Source: an uncultured Alphaproteobacteria bacterium (lineage in GTDB: Bacteria; Pseudomonadota; Alphaproteobacteria; Caulobacterales; Caulobacteraceae). From it: a stretch of DNA of 64,000 bases. Below, one piece after another: positions 26,017 through 34,302 of this stretch (the first letter of the stretch is position 1; each line of letters opens with the position of its first letter). The stretch covers positions 248,001-312,000 of the forward strand of contig CAIJOB010000040.1 in assembly GCA_903822175.1 (NCBI GenBank). Reading direction: 5' to 3'. The translations under genes and the position numbers were made by a program. The notes beneath the pieces are model-generated. The model saw nothing but the letters and a program-made list of their open reading frames with translations, had not been told where the DNA came from and did not search any database.

Positions 26017-27580
26017 ACACCATGGCGACGCCGCGTTCGTCGGCGGCTTCGATCACCGCCTTGTCGCCGATCGAACCGCCGGGCTGGATCACCGCGGTGC
26101 AGCCGGCGTCCGCCGCCTGGATCAGGCCGTCGGGGAACGGGAAGAAGGCCTCGGACGCGCAGGCTGAGCCCTTCAGGTCCAGGCCAAAGTCGTTGGCCCG
26201 CATGCCGGCGATCCGGGCGCTGTCCTTGCGGTTCATCTGCCCGGCGCCGACGCCCAGTGTCTGGCCGTTGCGGGCGTAGACGATGGCGTTGGACTTCACG
26301 TGCTTGGCGACGGTGAAGGCGAACAGCATGTCGCGCACCTCCTCGTCGGTCGGCGCGCGCTTGGTGACCACCGTGAGGTCGGCGGGCGTCAGGCGGGCGT
26401 TGTCACGGCCCTGGATCAGGAAGCCGCCGGCCACCGACTTGAAGGTCAGGCCGGACGCCATCGGGTCGGGCAGGCCGCCGGTGGTCAGCAGCCGCACGTT
26501 CTTCTTCTTTTTGAACATCGCCACCGCGTCATCGTCGGCCTCTGGCGCGATCACCACCTCGGTCAAGAGCTTGAGGATCTCTTCCGCCGTGGCGGCGTCC
26601 AGCTTGCCGTTCATCGCGATGATGCCGCCAAAGGCGCTGACCGGATCGCAGGCCAGCGCGCGTTCATAGGCCTCCAGCATGGTCTTGCCGGTGGCCAGCC
26701 CACACGGGTTGGCGTGCTTGATGATGGCGCAGGCCGGGCCCGCCTTGGGATCGAACTCGGCGATCAGCTCGAAGGCCGCGTCGGTGTCGTTGATGTTGTT
26801 GTAGCTGAGCTCCTTGCCCTGCAGCTGGGTGGCGGTGGCGACGCCGGTGCGGGGATTGGCGAAGCGGTAGAAGGCCGCCTTCTGATGCGGGTTCTCGCCA
26901 TAGCGCATGGTCTGGACCAGCTCGCCGGCGAAGGCGCGGCGCTTGGGCGCCTCGTCGCCCAGGGCGTCGGCGAACCAGGCGCTGATCGCCGCGTCGTAGG
27001 ACGCGGTCCGGGCATAGGCCCGCGCGGCGAGGGTCTTACGAAGGTCCAGGCTCGTGGTCCCGTCCGCCTGCAGTTGCGCCAACACCTCTTCCAGGTCGGC
27101 GATCTCGGTGCAGACGGCGACATAGCCGTGGTTCTTGGCCGCCGAGCGGATCATCGCCGGACCGCCGATGTCGATGTTCTCCACCGCGGTCGCATAGTCC
27201 GCGCCACCAGCGACGGTCGACTCGAAGGGGTAGAGGTTGACGTAGACCAGATCGATTCCGCCGATCCCGTGGTCGGCCATCGCCTTGGCGTGCTCGGGCG
27301 CATCCCGCACACCCAGGAGGCCGCCGTGGACCACCGGGTGCAGGGTCTTCACGCGGCCGTCCATCATCTCGGGGAAGCCGGTCAGCTCGGAGATATCCTT
27401 CACCGGAAGCCCTGCGTCGGCGATCGCCTTGCGCGTGCCGCCGGTCGAAACCAGCTCGACGCCCAGGCCCGCCAGCACGCGCGCGGCGTCGATCAGGCCG
27501 GTCTTGTCGGAGACGGAAATCAGCGCCCGTTTGACGGGGGCGCGGTCGGGGGCGGCGGGAAAGTCTGGTGCGGCGGGCAC
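25988..27580 (-). CDS. purH: Bifunctional AICAR formyltransferase / IMP cyclohydrolase
   Basis: 530 residues, catalysing the last two steps of IMP synthesis. The N-terminal MGS-like cyclohydrolase domain (about 17-165) carries [21 protein letters not shown] and [13 protein letters not shown]. The AICARFT domain contains [31 protein letters not shown] and [23 protein letters not shown] 27580 is preceded by AGGAG. It is the last gene of the minus-strand series rsmB, rpe, heparinase-like gene, separated from the latter by 114 bp. Confidence 0.97.
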   Translation of the reverse strand: MPAAPDFPAAPDRAPVKRALISVSDKTGLIDAARVLAGLGVELVSTGGTRKAIADAGLPVKDISELTGFPEMMDGRVKTLHPVVHGGLLGVRDAPEHAKAMADHGIGGIDLVYVNLYPFESTVAGGADYATAVENIDIGGPAMIRSAAKNHGYVAVCTEIADLEEVLAQLQADGTTSLDLRKTLAARAYARTASYDAAISAWFADALGDEAPKRRAFAGELVQTMRYGENPHQKAAFYRFANPRTGVATATQLQGKELSYNNINDTDAAFELIAEFDPKAGPACAIIKHANPCGLATGKTMLEAYERALACDPVSAFGGIIAMNGKLDAATAEEILKLLTEVVIAPEADDDAVAMFKKKKNVRLLTTGGLPDPMASGLTFKSVAGGFLIQGRDNARLTPADLTVVTKRAPTDEEVRDMLFAFTVAKHVKSNAIVYARNGQTLGVGAGQMNRKDSARIAGMRANDFGLDLKGSACASEAFFPFPDGLIQAADAGCTAVIQPGGSIGDKAVIEAADERGVAMVFTGVRVFRH

Positions 27581-27694
27581 GGCATTCTCCTGAGGGTTTC
27601 AGAGACATGCCCAGGCGAGCGGCTAGACTATGGTTCCGTGCTCCCCGGTGGTCGCCCACCTGTAGTTTCGCCAGTCACACGGAATGGGGTCCGC

Positions 27695-29449
27695 TTAGGC
27701 CGACCCCGGCGCTTCGTCAACGTTCGCGGGCTCAGTACGATCTTGTGACGCAGCCGACAGCTTCCAGCGCAGCTTGGCGCCGGCGTCGAGGCGGGCCTGG
27801 CCGCGCAGCACGATCTGCTGGCCGTGGCGGGTCACGCCGTCCTGATGCTGGGTCGAGGGCGCCAGCATCACCTCCAGAGCGTCGGTGCGCAGCCACCAGC
27901 CGGCGTCTTCGCCCTCGGCCTTCAGCAGCACGCTCTTCTTGTCGCGGGCGATCAACGCGCTGACCTTGGGCGGCAGGTGGAAGCGAACGATGAAGGGCAC
28001 GAAGCGCCGGCCGTCGCGCCCGGCTTTCGGGCCGAGCGGGGTCAGCGCATCTTCGCCCCGAAGTTCGTCGCCCTCCACGTCGAGGAACAGTTTGCGGTCG
28101 TGGCGCAGGCCGAACCGGCGCGCCCAGCCGTCGTGGCCGGCCTCCAGCCAGGTCGCGCCTCGCGCATCGTCCTGCCGATGGACGTCCAAGACGCGGTAGG
28201 CGTCGCGCAGGCGCGGCCCCAGCGCCTGGGCCGCAAACCCGCTCAGCGGTTCGCCGCAGGCGGCTTCGGCGACCGACGCCGTCGAGGCCGCATCCACCAG
28301 CCGCAGCGCCTGCGGGCCATGGGCCTGCGGCGACCAGCCGGCGCCGACGATCAGCGGCTTGCCGCCAGCCAGCACCGTGATGGCCAGCGGTTGCCCGCAC
28401 GCCGTCACGCTCCAGGGACCCGCCGCCGGCGCGGCGGCGTCGGCCATCACCTGCAGCGACCGGCCCTCCATCCGGTGATAGCCGCCCCGGCTGGCCGGCG
28501 CGGCGCGCTCGCCCGCCTCGTCCATCACGCCTGCCGCGGCGACGTAAGACGCCGGCAGCGACGCGCCGCCCTGGAAGGCCGCAAGACGCCCGTCGCGCAG
28601 GGTGAAGAACCGCACCGCGCCGCCCAGCCGGTCGAGCGCCCGCATCATCTCATCCGGCGCGGCCACCCCATGCTGGACCAGCGCATCGTCCAGCGCGCTC
28701 AGGTCGAAGAACAGCTCCAGCGCCGCCTGCGGGCTACGGCTGGCGTGCCCGCCGTCCGGCGTCACCGCGCGCTCCAGCGCCGGCCCCAGATGGGCAAGCG
28801 CCCGCTCCAACAACCCCTCGCCCGCCACGCCGCCCAGGGCCGCGCCGGCCACCGCCGCGGCGACCGCGCGCTCCGCCGCCCGCGCCGGGCCTTCGTCCAG
28901 CGCCAGCAGACAGCGCGCCTGCAGCGCCAGGTCCCCGGCGATCTGGTCAGCCTCGGCGTCGGACGCCGGCCCAGAGATCGCGTCGATGGCGCAGGCCAGG
29001 TTGAACACCCGGCGCTCCAGCACCGGCGGGCTCCAGGAAAAGCTGTTCCAGCGCCCAAACAGCCGCCGCCACGCCAGCGCCAGCCGAAGTCCCTCCCAGG
29101 CGCCGGCGTCGCCATGCGCGGTCAGGTCCTTCAGCCAGGAAAAGCCGTGCAGCTCCTCGGCGAACCGGCGGCTGGGGCTGGCCCGGTCCCAGGGGTCGCC
29201 GCGCGGCCCCATGGCCAGGCTCTCGCCGGCGAAGACGAAACCGCCCGCCAAGATGCGCCGCCCGGCCTCGGGGTCGGCGGGGCGCAGATCCTTCGGCGCC
29301 GCGGCCAGACCCTCGGGCGGCGGCTGGCTGTAAAGCAGGCGGTTGAGCCGCGAGGCGCGCCACTCGATGGCCGGGCGCCGCGCCACGGCCTTCGCCATGG
29401 CGAACAGCGGATAGGCGCCGGGGACCTTGTCGAGAGCCGAACCCGGCAT
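27695..29449 (-). CDS. Heparinase II/III-like polysaccharide lyase family protein
   Basis: 584 residues, no clear signal peptide. The N-terminal half is an alpha/alpha-toroid (many helices; RWNSFSWSPPVLERRVFNLA) and the C-terminal half is beta-rich, as in PF07940. FRFHLPPKVSALI-type strands and the region GGYHRMEGRSLQVMADAA fit the family. In several alphaproteobacteria a heparinase-like gene stands beside purH and rpe, so this is conserved context rather than an insertion. No glycan operon is nearby and the substrate is unknown. It ends 114 bp before purH and starts 20 bp behind rpe. Confidence 0.85.
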   Translation of the reverse strand: MPGSALDKVPGAYPLFAMAKAVARRPAIEWRASRLNRLLYSQPPPEGLAAAPKDLRPADPEAGRRILAGGFVFAGESLAMGPRGDPWDRASPSRRFAEELHGFSWLKDLTAHGDAGAWEGLRLALAWRRLFGRWNSFSWSPPVLERRVFNLACAIDAISGPASDAEADQIAGDLALQARCLLALDEGPARAAERAVAAAVAGAALGGVAGEGLLERALAHLGPALERAVTPDGGHASRSPQAALELFFDLSALDDALVQHGVAAPDEMMRALDRLGGAVRFFTLRDGRLAAFQGGASLPASYVAAAGVMDEAGERAAPASRGGYHRMEGRSLQVMADAAAPAAGPWSVTACGQPLAITVLAGGKPLIVGAGWSPQAHGPQALRLVDAASTASVAEAACGEPLSGFAAQALGPRLRDAYRVLDVHRQDDARGATWLEAGHDGWARRFGLRHDRKLFLDVEGDELRGEDALTPLGPKAGRDGRRFVPFIVRFHLPPKVSALIARDKKSVLLKAEGEDAGWWLRTDALEVMLAPSTQHQDGVTRHGQQIVLRGQARLDAGAKLRWKLSAASQDRTEPANVDEAPGSA

Positions 29450-29469
29450 CGGCGCCCCGCCTCCGCCGC

Positions 29470-30138
29470 TCAGGCGCCGCGCAGGGCGGCGATGTTAGCG
29501 GCGTAGGCGCTGGGTCCGCCTCGGAACACCGCGGTCCCGGCCACCAGCGCCGTGGCGCCGGCCGCCACGCACAGCTTCGCGGTCTCCGGGTTCACCCCGC
29601 CGTCCACCTCCAGCGAAATGTCGCGGCCCGTCGCGTCAATCATCGCCCGCAGCGCGGTGATCTTGGCGAGCTGCGAGGGCATGAAGCTCTGGCCGCCGAA
29701 GCCCGGGTTGATCGACATCACCAGGATGTGGTCGACGTCATCCATCATCCACTGGATCACCGACGGATCGGTCGAGGGATTGAACACCACCCCGGCCTTC
29801 GCCCCGATCGACCGGATGTGCTTCAGCGAGCGATTGAGGTGCGGACCGGCCTCCGGATGGATGCTGATCAGATCGGCGCCGGCGGCGCGGAAGGCGTCCA
29901 GATAGGGGTCGGCCGGCGCGATCATCAGGTGGACGTCCATGGGGATCGAGACGTGCGGGCGAAGCGCCTTCACCACGTCCGGCCCGATGGTGATGTTCGG
30001 CACGAAGTGACCGTCCATGACATCGACGTGCAGCCAGTCGGCCCCGGCGTCCTGCACCGCGCGCGCCTCTTCACCCAGCCGCGCGAAGTCCGCCGACAGG
30101 ATCGAAGGCGCGATGATTGGGGTCGTGCGGGCGGCCAT
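29470..30138 (-). CDS. rpe: Ribulose-phosphate 3-epimerase
   Basis: 222 residues, a complete TIM barrel. It interconverts ribulose-5-P and xylulose-5-P in the pentose phosphate pathway. The family motifs are IAPSILSADFARLGEEARAV (N-terminal), HVDVMDGHFVPNITIGPDVV with metal-binding His/Asp, DVHLMI, HILVMSINPGFGGQSF and LEVDGGVNPETA. ATG 30138 is preceded by a weak ribosome site. It lies between rsmB (46 bp upstream) and the heparinase-like gene (20 bp downstream), consistent with one transcript. Confidence 0.97.
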   Translation of the reverse strand: MAARTTPIIAPSILSADFARLGEEARAVQDAGADWLHVDVMDGHFVPNITIGPDVVKALRPHVSIPMDVHLMIAPADPYLDAFRAAGADLISIHPEAGPHLNRSLKHIRSIGAKAGVVFNPSTDPSVIQWMMDDVDHILVMSINPGFGGQSFMPSQLAKITALRAMIDATGRDISLEVDGGVNPETAKLCVAAGATALVAGTAVFRGGPSAYAANIAALRGA

Positions 30139-30183
30139 GCCGTCCGCATAACGTGATGCGGCGATTGGGGCCAGAGGCCTCGC

Positions 30184-31485
30184 CTAAGCCTTCCGGAACC
30201 GCGCCACGTAGAATCCGTCCGTCCCGCCCTCGACATGGTGTGGCAGGATCCGCAGCGTCCCGTCCGGCCGCACGCTGGCGTCCGGCGCGCCGCCTTCACC
30301 CGCCGTGATCGGATCGAGCGTCATCCCAGGCGTCCGTCCCAGGAACGCCGCGACCTGGCCCTCGCCCTCTTCGGGCTCCAGCGAGCAGACGCAATAGACC
30401 AGTCGCCCGCCGGCCTTGGTGCGGCGCGCCGCGGCGTCGAGCAGCTTGGACTGGATGGCCGCCATACCCGCCACATCGCTGGGCTTGGCGGCCCAGAGCA
30501 CGTCGGGGTGGCGGCGGAAGGTGCCGGTCGCCGAGCAGGGCGCGTCCAGCAGCACCGCGTCGAAGCTCCGCTTGTCCGGCCAGGTCGCGGCATCGGCGGC
30601 CACGACCTCGGCGGTCAGGGCGACCCGCGCCAGGTTTTCGGCGACCCGCTTCAGCCGCACAGCCGAGCGGTCGAGCGCCACCGTCTGCGCGCCCGCCGCG
30701 ACGAGCTGCAGGGTCTTGCCGCCGGGCGCCGCGCACATGTCGAGCGCGGTCTGGCCCGCCTGCACGCCCAGAAGCCGCGCCGGGATCGCGGCGGACGCGT
30801 CCTGCACCCACCAGGCGCCTTCCGCGAACTCGGGCCAGGTCGCCAGATCGCCGCGCCGCTCGGTCCGCAGGCTCCCGCCGGGCAGCACGGTGGCCTCCAG
30901 CTCGGCAGCCAAGGCCTCGGCGCGCGCGGGATCTTTCAGGGACAGGTCGGTCGCCGGCTCCTGGGCGATGACGCCGGCGATCTTCCGCGCCTCATCCGCC
31001 CCGAACGCCGCGCGCCAGCGGGCGTAGAGCCAGCTGGGCGCCATCAGTTCCGGGTCATCGAGTTCCGGCGGCTCGCGCAGCAGGCCGCGCAGGACGGCGT
31101 TCACCAGCCCCTTGAACATCTGCAGCGAGCGGTCCTGCGCCACCAGGTCCACCGAGGTGGTCACTGCCGCGTGCGCGGGCGTCTTCAGCACAAAGGCCTG
31201 GGCGACGCCGAGCCGCAGAATCTGCACCACCTTGTCCGGCGGCGGCTTCTTCACCCGCGCCTGCAGGGCGGAATCGATCGGGCCCAGGTGGCGCAGCGTC
31301 GCCATCACCAGCGCGCGCGCAAAGGCGCGGTCGCGGCCGTCGAGGGCGGCGAGCGCCGGGTGGCTCAACCCCTCGTCCATGCCCGCCCGGCCGCTCAGCG
31401 CGGCGGTCAGGAGGTCGAGAGCGGCGGCGCGGGCCGGCAGGCCAACCGCGTCGTTGGGGGCAGCTTGGGGGGAAATATCGGTCAC
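30184..31485 (-). CDS. rsmB: RsmB/Fmu-type rRNA (cytosine-C5) methyltransferase
   Basis: 433 residues from GTG 31485. A TTG at 31521 would add 12 residues of no family character. The N-terminal NusB-like RNA-binding domain (about 10-140) contains LSHPALAALDGRDRAFARAL. The methyltransferase core has the SAM loop DMCAAPGGKTLQL, LLDAPCSATGTFRRHPD with the release cysteine, and YCVCSLEPEEGE with the catalytic cysteine. RsmB makes m5C967 in 16S rRNA. It heads the minus-strand series to rpe, heparinase-like and purH. Confidence 0.9.
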   Translation of the reverse strand: MTDISPQAAPNDAVGLPARAAALDLLTAALSGRAGMDEGLSHPALAALDGRDRAFARALVMATLRHLGPIDSALQARVKKPPPDKVVQILRLGVAQAFVLKTPAHAAVTTSVDLVAQDRSLQMFKGLVNAVLRGLLREPPELDDPELMAPSWLYARWRAAFGADEARKIAGVIAQEPATDLSLKDPARAEALAAELEATVLPGGSLRTERRGDLATWPEFAEGAWWVQDASAAIPARLLGVQAGQTALDMCAAPGGKTLQLVAAGAQTVALDRSAVRLKRVAENLARVALTAEVVAADAATWPDKRSFDAVLLDAPCSATGTFRRHPDVLWAAKPSDVAGMAAIQSKLLDAAARRTKAGGRLVYCVCSLEPEEGEGQVAAFLGRTPGMTLDPITAGEGGAPDASVRPDGTLRILPHHVEGGTDGFYVARFRKA

Positions 31486-31561
31486 GCGGCGGGGCGTGCC
31501 CTCATCGGAGCCTTGAAGCAAGCGGTTTGCGGGTCCCCGAGCGAAGGCTTACATCAGGGCC

Positions 31562-31759
31562 ATGGACGACAAGCCGCCCAACGCCGCGCCCGACAAGCCG
31601 CTGACGCCCGCCGCGCGCCGTGCTCTGGAAGAGGCCGCCCAGCGCCACGCGCAGGCCACTCAGGACGCCGAACGCCCAGCCGAACAGGGCGGTCCCAAAG
31701 GCCTCGAACCCACCCGTTTCGGCGACTGGGAACGCAAGGGCATCGCCAGCGACTTCTAA
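31562..31759 (+). CDS. DUF1674/SDHAF4-like protein
   Basis: 65 residues. Its second half, LEPTRFGDWERKGIASDF, is the invariant C-terminal block of the DUF1674 family, whose mitochondrial member SDHAF4 shields the flavinylated succinate dehydrogenase subunit during assembly. The N-terminal half is disordered and Ala/Pro-rich. It is divergent from rsmB and ends 8 bp before the convergent pyrF stop. No sdh gene is near, so its role here is inferred from the family. Confidence 0.9.
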   Translation: MDDKPPNAAPDKPLTPAARRALEEAAQRHAQATQDAERPAEQGGPKGLEPTRFGDWERKGIASDF

Positions 31760-31767
31760 CCTGGCGC

Positions 31768-32496
31768 CTAGCCAGCCTGCGCCAACTCGGCCGCGACGCG
31801 CAGAGCCGCGGCTTGCGGGTCGTTGGCCGCGGTGATCGGGCGGCCGCAGACCACGTGGCTGGCGCCGGCCTTGAGCGCGTCAAGCGGCGTCGCCGCGCGG
31901 GCCTGATCGTTCTTCGCCGACCAGTCGGGGCGCACGCCGGGCGTCACCACCAGAAAGTCCTTACCGCCCAGCGCGCGGGCCAGTTCCGCCTCGCGCGGGC
32001 TGGAGATCACGCCGTCGCAGCCGGCGGCGATCGCCTGATGGATGCGGCGCTCCACCAGCGCGCGGACGCTTTCCGGATAACCCATCTCGTGCAGGTCGGC
32101 GTCGTCGAGGCTGGTCAGCACCGTCACCGCCAGGATCTTCAGCTGGCTGCCGGTCCCGCGCCCGCGCACCGCCGAGGCCATCACCTGCGGCTCACCATGC
32201 ACCGTCAGGAAGTCACCGCAGTCGGCCTGGGCGAGCGCGGCCGCCGCCCGCTGCACCGTCGTGCCGATGTCGTGCAGTTTCCAGTCGAGGAACACCTGCT
32301 TGCCCTGGCTTTTAAGCTCGCGGGCCAGCGCCATCCCGTCGGTGGCGAAGAGCTCCAGCCCGACCTTGTAGAAGCTGACCGCATCGCCCAGCCCGGCGAC
32401 CAGGGCTCGAGCCTCGTTCGCGGTCGGCACATCCAGCGGCACGATCAGGCGTTTGTCGGCCTTCACGGCGGGCTGCAGCAGCGCGGCTTCGGACAT
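31768..32496 (-). CDS. pyrF: Orotidine 5'-phosphate decarboxylase
   Basis: 242 residues, the last enzyme of UMP synthesis. The catalytic tetrad is in FLDWKLHDIGTT (D-x-K-x-x-D), with RLIVPLDVPTANEARALVAG at the N-terminus and VTPGVRPDWSAKNDQAR forming the phosphate-gripping loop. VVCGRPITAANDPQAAALR closes the barrel. It stands alone: convergent with the SDHAF4-like gene and divergent from the MarC-like gene. Confidence 0.97.
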   Translation of the reverse strand: MSEAALLQPAVKADKRLIVPLDVPTANEARALVAGLGDAVSFYKVGLELFATDGMALARELKSQGKQVFLDWKLHDIGTTVQRAAAALAQADCGDFLTVHGEPQVMASAVRGRGTGSQLKILAVTVLTSLDDADLHEMGYPESVRALVERRIHQAIAAGCDGVISSPREAELARALGGKDFLVVTPGVRPDWSAKNDQARAATPLDALKAGASHVVCGRPITAANDPQAAALRVAAELAQAG

Positions 32497-32570
32497 CGCG
32501 AAGGCTCCGGGCAGGAGGTTACGCGAAGCCGGGGGTCGGCTGGCGCAGCGATTTGGGCTAAGGCCCAGGG

Positions 32571-33254
32571 ATGATCCATTGGGACTTCGCGGTCAACTTC
32601 TTCGTGGCGCTGTTCGCCCTGCTCGATCCGATCGGGAACGTGCCGGTGTTCGCCGCCTCCACCATAGGCGCCAAGAGCCGCGAGCGTGCGCAGATCGCCT
32701 TCGTGATCTCGCTGTTCGTCATGGGCTTCCTGACCTTCTTCTATTTCACGGGCCTCAGCCTGCTGACCTTCTTCGGCATCTCGCTGCCGGCCTTCCGCAT
32801 CGCCGGCGGGGTGATCCTGTTCGTGCTGGGCCTGAAGATGCTGGGCGACGACTTCACCGCCGGCTTCGCCGACGCCGCCGAGAACGCCGACGACAAGCGC
32901 ACCTATGTCCGCCGCCGCGTCGAACAGATGATCGTACCCTTCGCCATGCCGCTGCTGATCGGCCCCGGCGCGATCTCGACGGTGATCATCTATGCCAGCC
33001 AGGCCAAGGAATACGGCCTGCCGGGGGCTGCGCTGGGCGTCGGGGCCATCGCGGCGGTGTCGGTGGCGACCCTGCTGTCGTTCCTGGCCACGCCGATCAT
33101 CGGCAAGCTGCTGGGCAAGATCGGACTTTCGATCATCGTGCGCGTGCTGGGCCTGATCCTCTGCGCCATGGCCGTGCAGTTCCTGCTGGCCGGCATCGCG
33201 GACTCCACCCACGGGATCATCCGGCCCGAGGCGGCGTGGCCCTACGCGAAATGA
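32571..33254 (+). CDS. MarC family integral membrane protein
   Basis: 227 residues with six membrane helices. ALLDPIGNVPVFAA and FGISLPAFRIAGGVILFVLG are typical of MarC (PF01914), and PFAMPLLIGPGAISTVIIYA in the second half repeats the inverted motif. Despite the name, MarC is not required for antibiotic resistance in E. coli, and its transport substrate is unknown. Its TGA is the first base triplet of a 39 bp GAAA-tetraloop repeat. Confidence 0.9.
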   Translation: MIHWDFAVNFFVALFALLDPIGNVPVFAASTIGAKSRERAQIAFVISLFVMGFLTFFYFTGLSLLTFFGISLPAFRIAGGVILFVLGLKMLGDDFTAGFADAAENADDKRTYVRRRVEQMIVPFAMPLLIGPGAISTVIIYASQAKEYGLPGAALGVGAIAAVSVATLLSFLATPIIGKLLGKIGLSIIVRVLGLILCAMAVQFLLAGIADSTHGIIRPEAAWPYAK

Positions 33255-33290
33255 CCGCGTAGCGAGTCATCCCCGCGAAAGCGGGGATCC
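33252..33290 (+). repeat. 39 bp GAAA-tetraloop hairpin repeat (family B, copy 1)
   Basis: The element begins with the TGA of the marC-like gene, continues CCGCGTAGCGAGTC and forms an 8 bp perfect stem ATCCCCGC-GAAA-GCGGGGAT. A second copy at 52279-52317 has the same layout with a compensatory base pair. It carries one GANTC (CcrM) site. Confidence 0.9.
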
Positions 33291-33292
33291 GG

Positions 33293-34093
33293 CTACAGCT
33301 TCCGGAACCGCGAACTCTGCGAGGCCATCAGCGCCAGCGCCCATTCGTCGGGGATCAGCTTCACCACCGCGGCGATGGCCTTGTTGGGCGCGCCCGGGAC
33401 GCAGATCGCTCGGTTGGCCTCGACCGCCTCGTAGCCGGCGGCAGCCACCTCGTCGGCGCCCAGCCACAGCCAGGGCGGCGTCGACTGGGTGATCTGGGCC
33501 CTTGTGCCGGCCACGTCGTGGAATTCGGAGAAAGTGAAGCCCGGGCAGAGCGCACTGACGTGCACGCCCTGGCCCTGCGTCTCCAGGTGCAGGCTCTGCG
33601 AGAACCGCACCAGGAAGGCCTTCACCGCGCCGTAGAGGGTATGGCCCGCCGCGCCGGGCACCAGGCCCGCCAGCGAGGCCACATTGACGATCCGCCCAAA
33701 GCGCCGGTGCAGCATGCCGGGCAGCACGCGGTGGGTCAGCTCGGCCGGCGCGGTCATCATCACCTGGATCACCGCCCGCTGGTCTTCCCAGCGGGTGTCG
33801 GCATAGGCGCCGGGCAGGCCATAGCCGGCGTTATTGACCAGCACATCCACCGTGCGGCCGTGCGCGGTCAGGAAGTCGAGGATCTGGCCCGGCGCCTCGG
33901 CCTCGGCCAGGTCGGCGGTGACGGTCAGCGCCTCAACGCCGTAGCGCAGGGAGATTTCCTCGGCGAGCTGCTCCAGGCGCTCGGCGCGCCGCGCGGTCAG
34001 CGCCACATCGTAGCCATGGCTCGCCAGGATGCGGGCGAACGCCGCCCCGATGCCGGCCGAGGCGCCCGTCACCAGCGCCAGTCTGCGGTCCAT
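33293..34093 (-). CDS. SDR family oxidoreductase (DltE/YqjQ-like)
   Basis: 266 residues from ATG 34093. The nucleotide motif is LVTGASAGIGAAFARILASH with the basic RRAERLEQL after beta-2, indicating NADP. The catalytic residues lie in NVASLAGLVPG and TLYGAVKAF (Y-x-x-x-K), and VNNAGYGLPG is present. The end (EANRAICVPGAPNKAIAAVV) matches the short 'SDR family NAD(P)-dependent' group that acts on unknown lipids or ketones. A family B hairpin repeat lies 2 bp behind its stop. Confidence 0.87.
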   Translation of the reverse strand: MDRRLALVTGASAGIGAAFARILASHGYDVALTARRAERLEQLAEEISLRYGVEALTVTADLAEAEAPGQILDFLTAHGRTVDVLVNNAGYGLPGAYADTRWEDQRAVIQVMMTAPAELTHRVLPGMLHRRFGRIVNVASLAGLVPGAAGHTLYGAVKAFLVRFSQSLHLETQGQGVHVSALCPGFTFSEFHDVAGTRAQITQSTPPWLWLGADEVAAAGYEAVEANRAICVPGAPNKAIAAVVKLIPDEWALALMASQSSRFRKL

Positions 34094-34138
34094 TGGCGGC
34101 CTCCCCGTCGTCCGCCTGAAACTAGGGCCGACGCCGAC

Positions 34139-34175
34139 GCATTCAAGGAAAAGCGGGGGCATTCAGGGAAAAGCG
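34139..34175. repeat. Direct repeat GCATTCA(A/G)GGAAAAGCG, two copies
   Basis: Two 17 bp copies at 34139-34155 and 34159-34175, differing in one base, with 20 bp period (two helical turns). They lie in the 209 bp gap between the divergent SDR and kup genes. The rest of that gap shows no other gene. Two turns of spacing suggests a site bound on one face of the helix. Confidence 0.7.
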
Positions 34176-34302
34176 TCGCTGCGGCCGCAACCCTTAAGGT
34201 GGCGTGCTGTTGAATGGGGTATTGATTGGGTGTATCGCCCCCGCCGCGAGACGGCATCGGGCCGCCAAAGGCGCCTTGAGTTGATGTCGCCGGAGAGATT
34301 GG

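Noticed and set aside
26300..27748. Long plus-strand open frame opposite purH
   Set aside because: Antisense shadow of a full-length purH.
34196..34302. Riboswitch (K+ or c-di-AMP type) in the kup leader
   Set aside because: Some short G/C stems are present, but no conserved riboswitch core could be recognised by eye.
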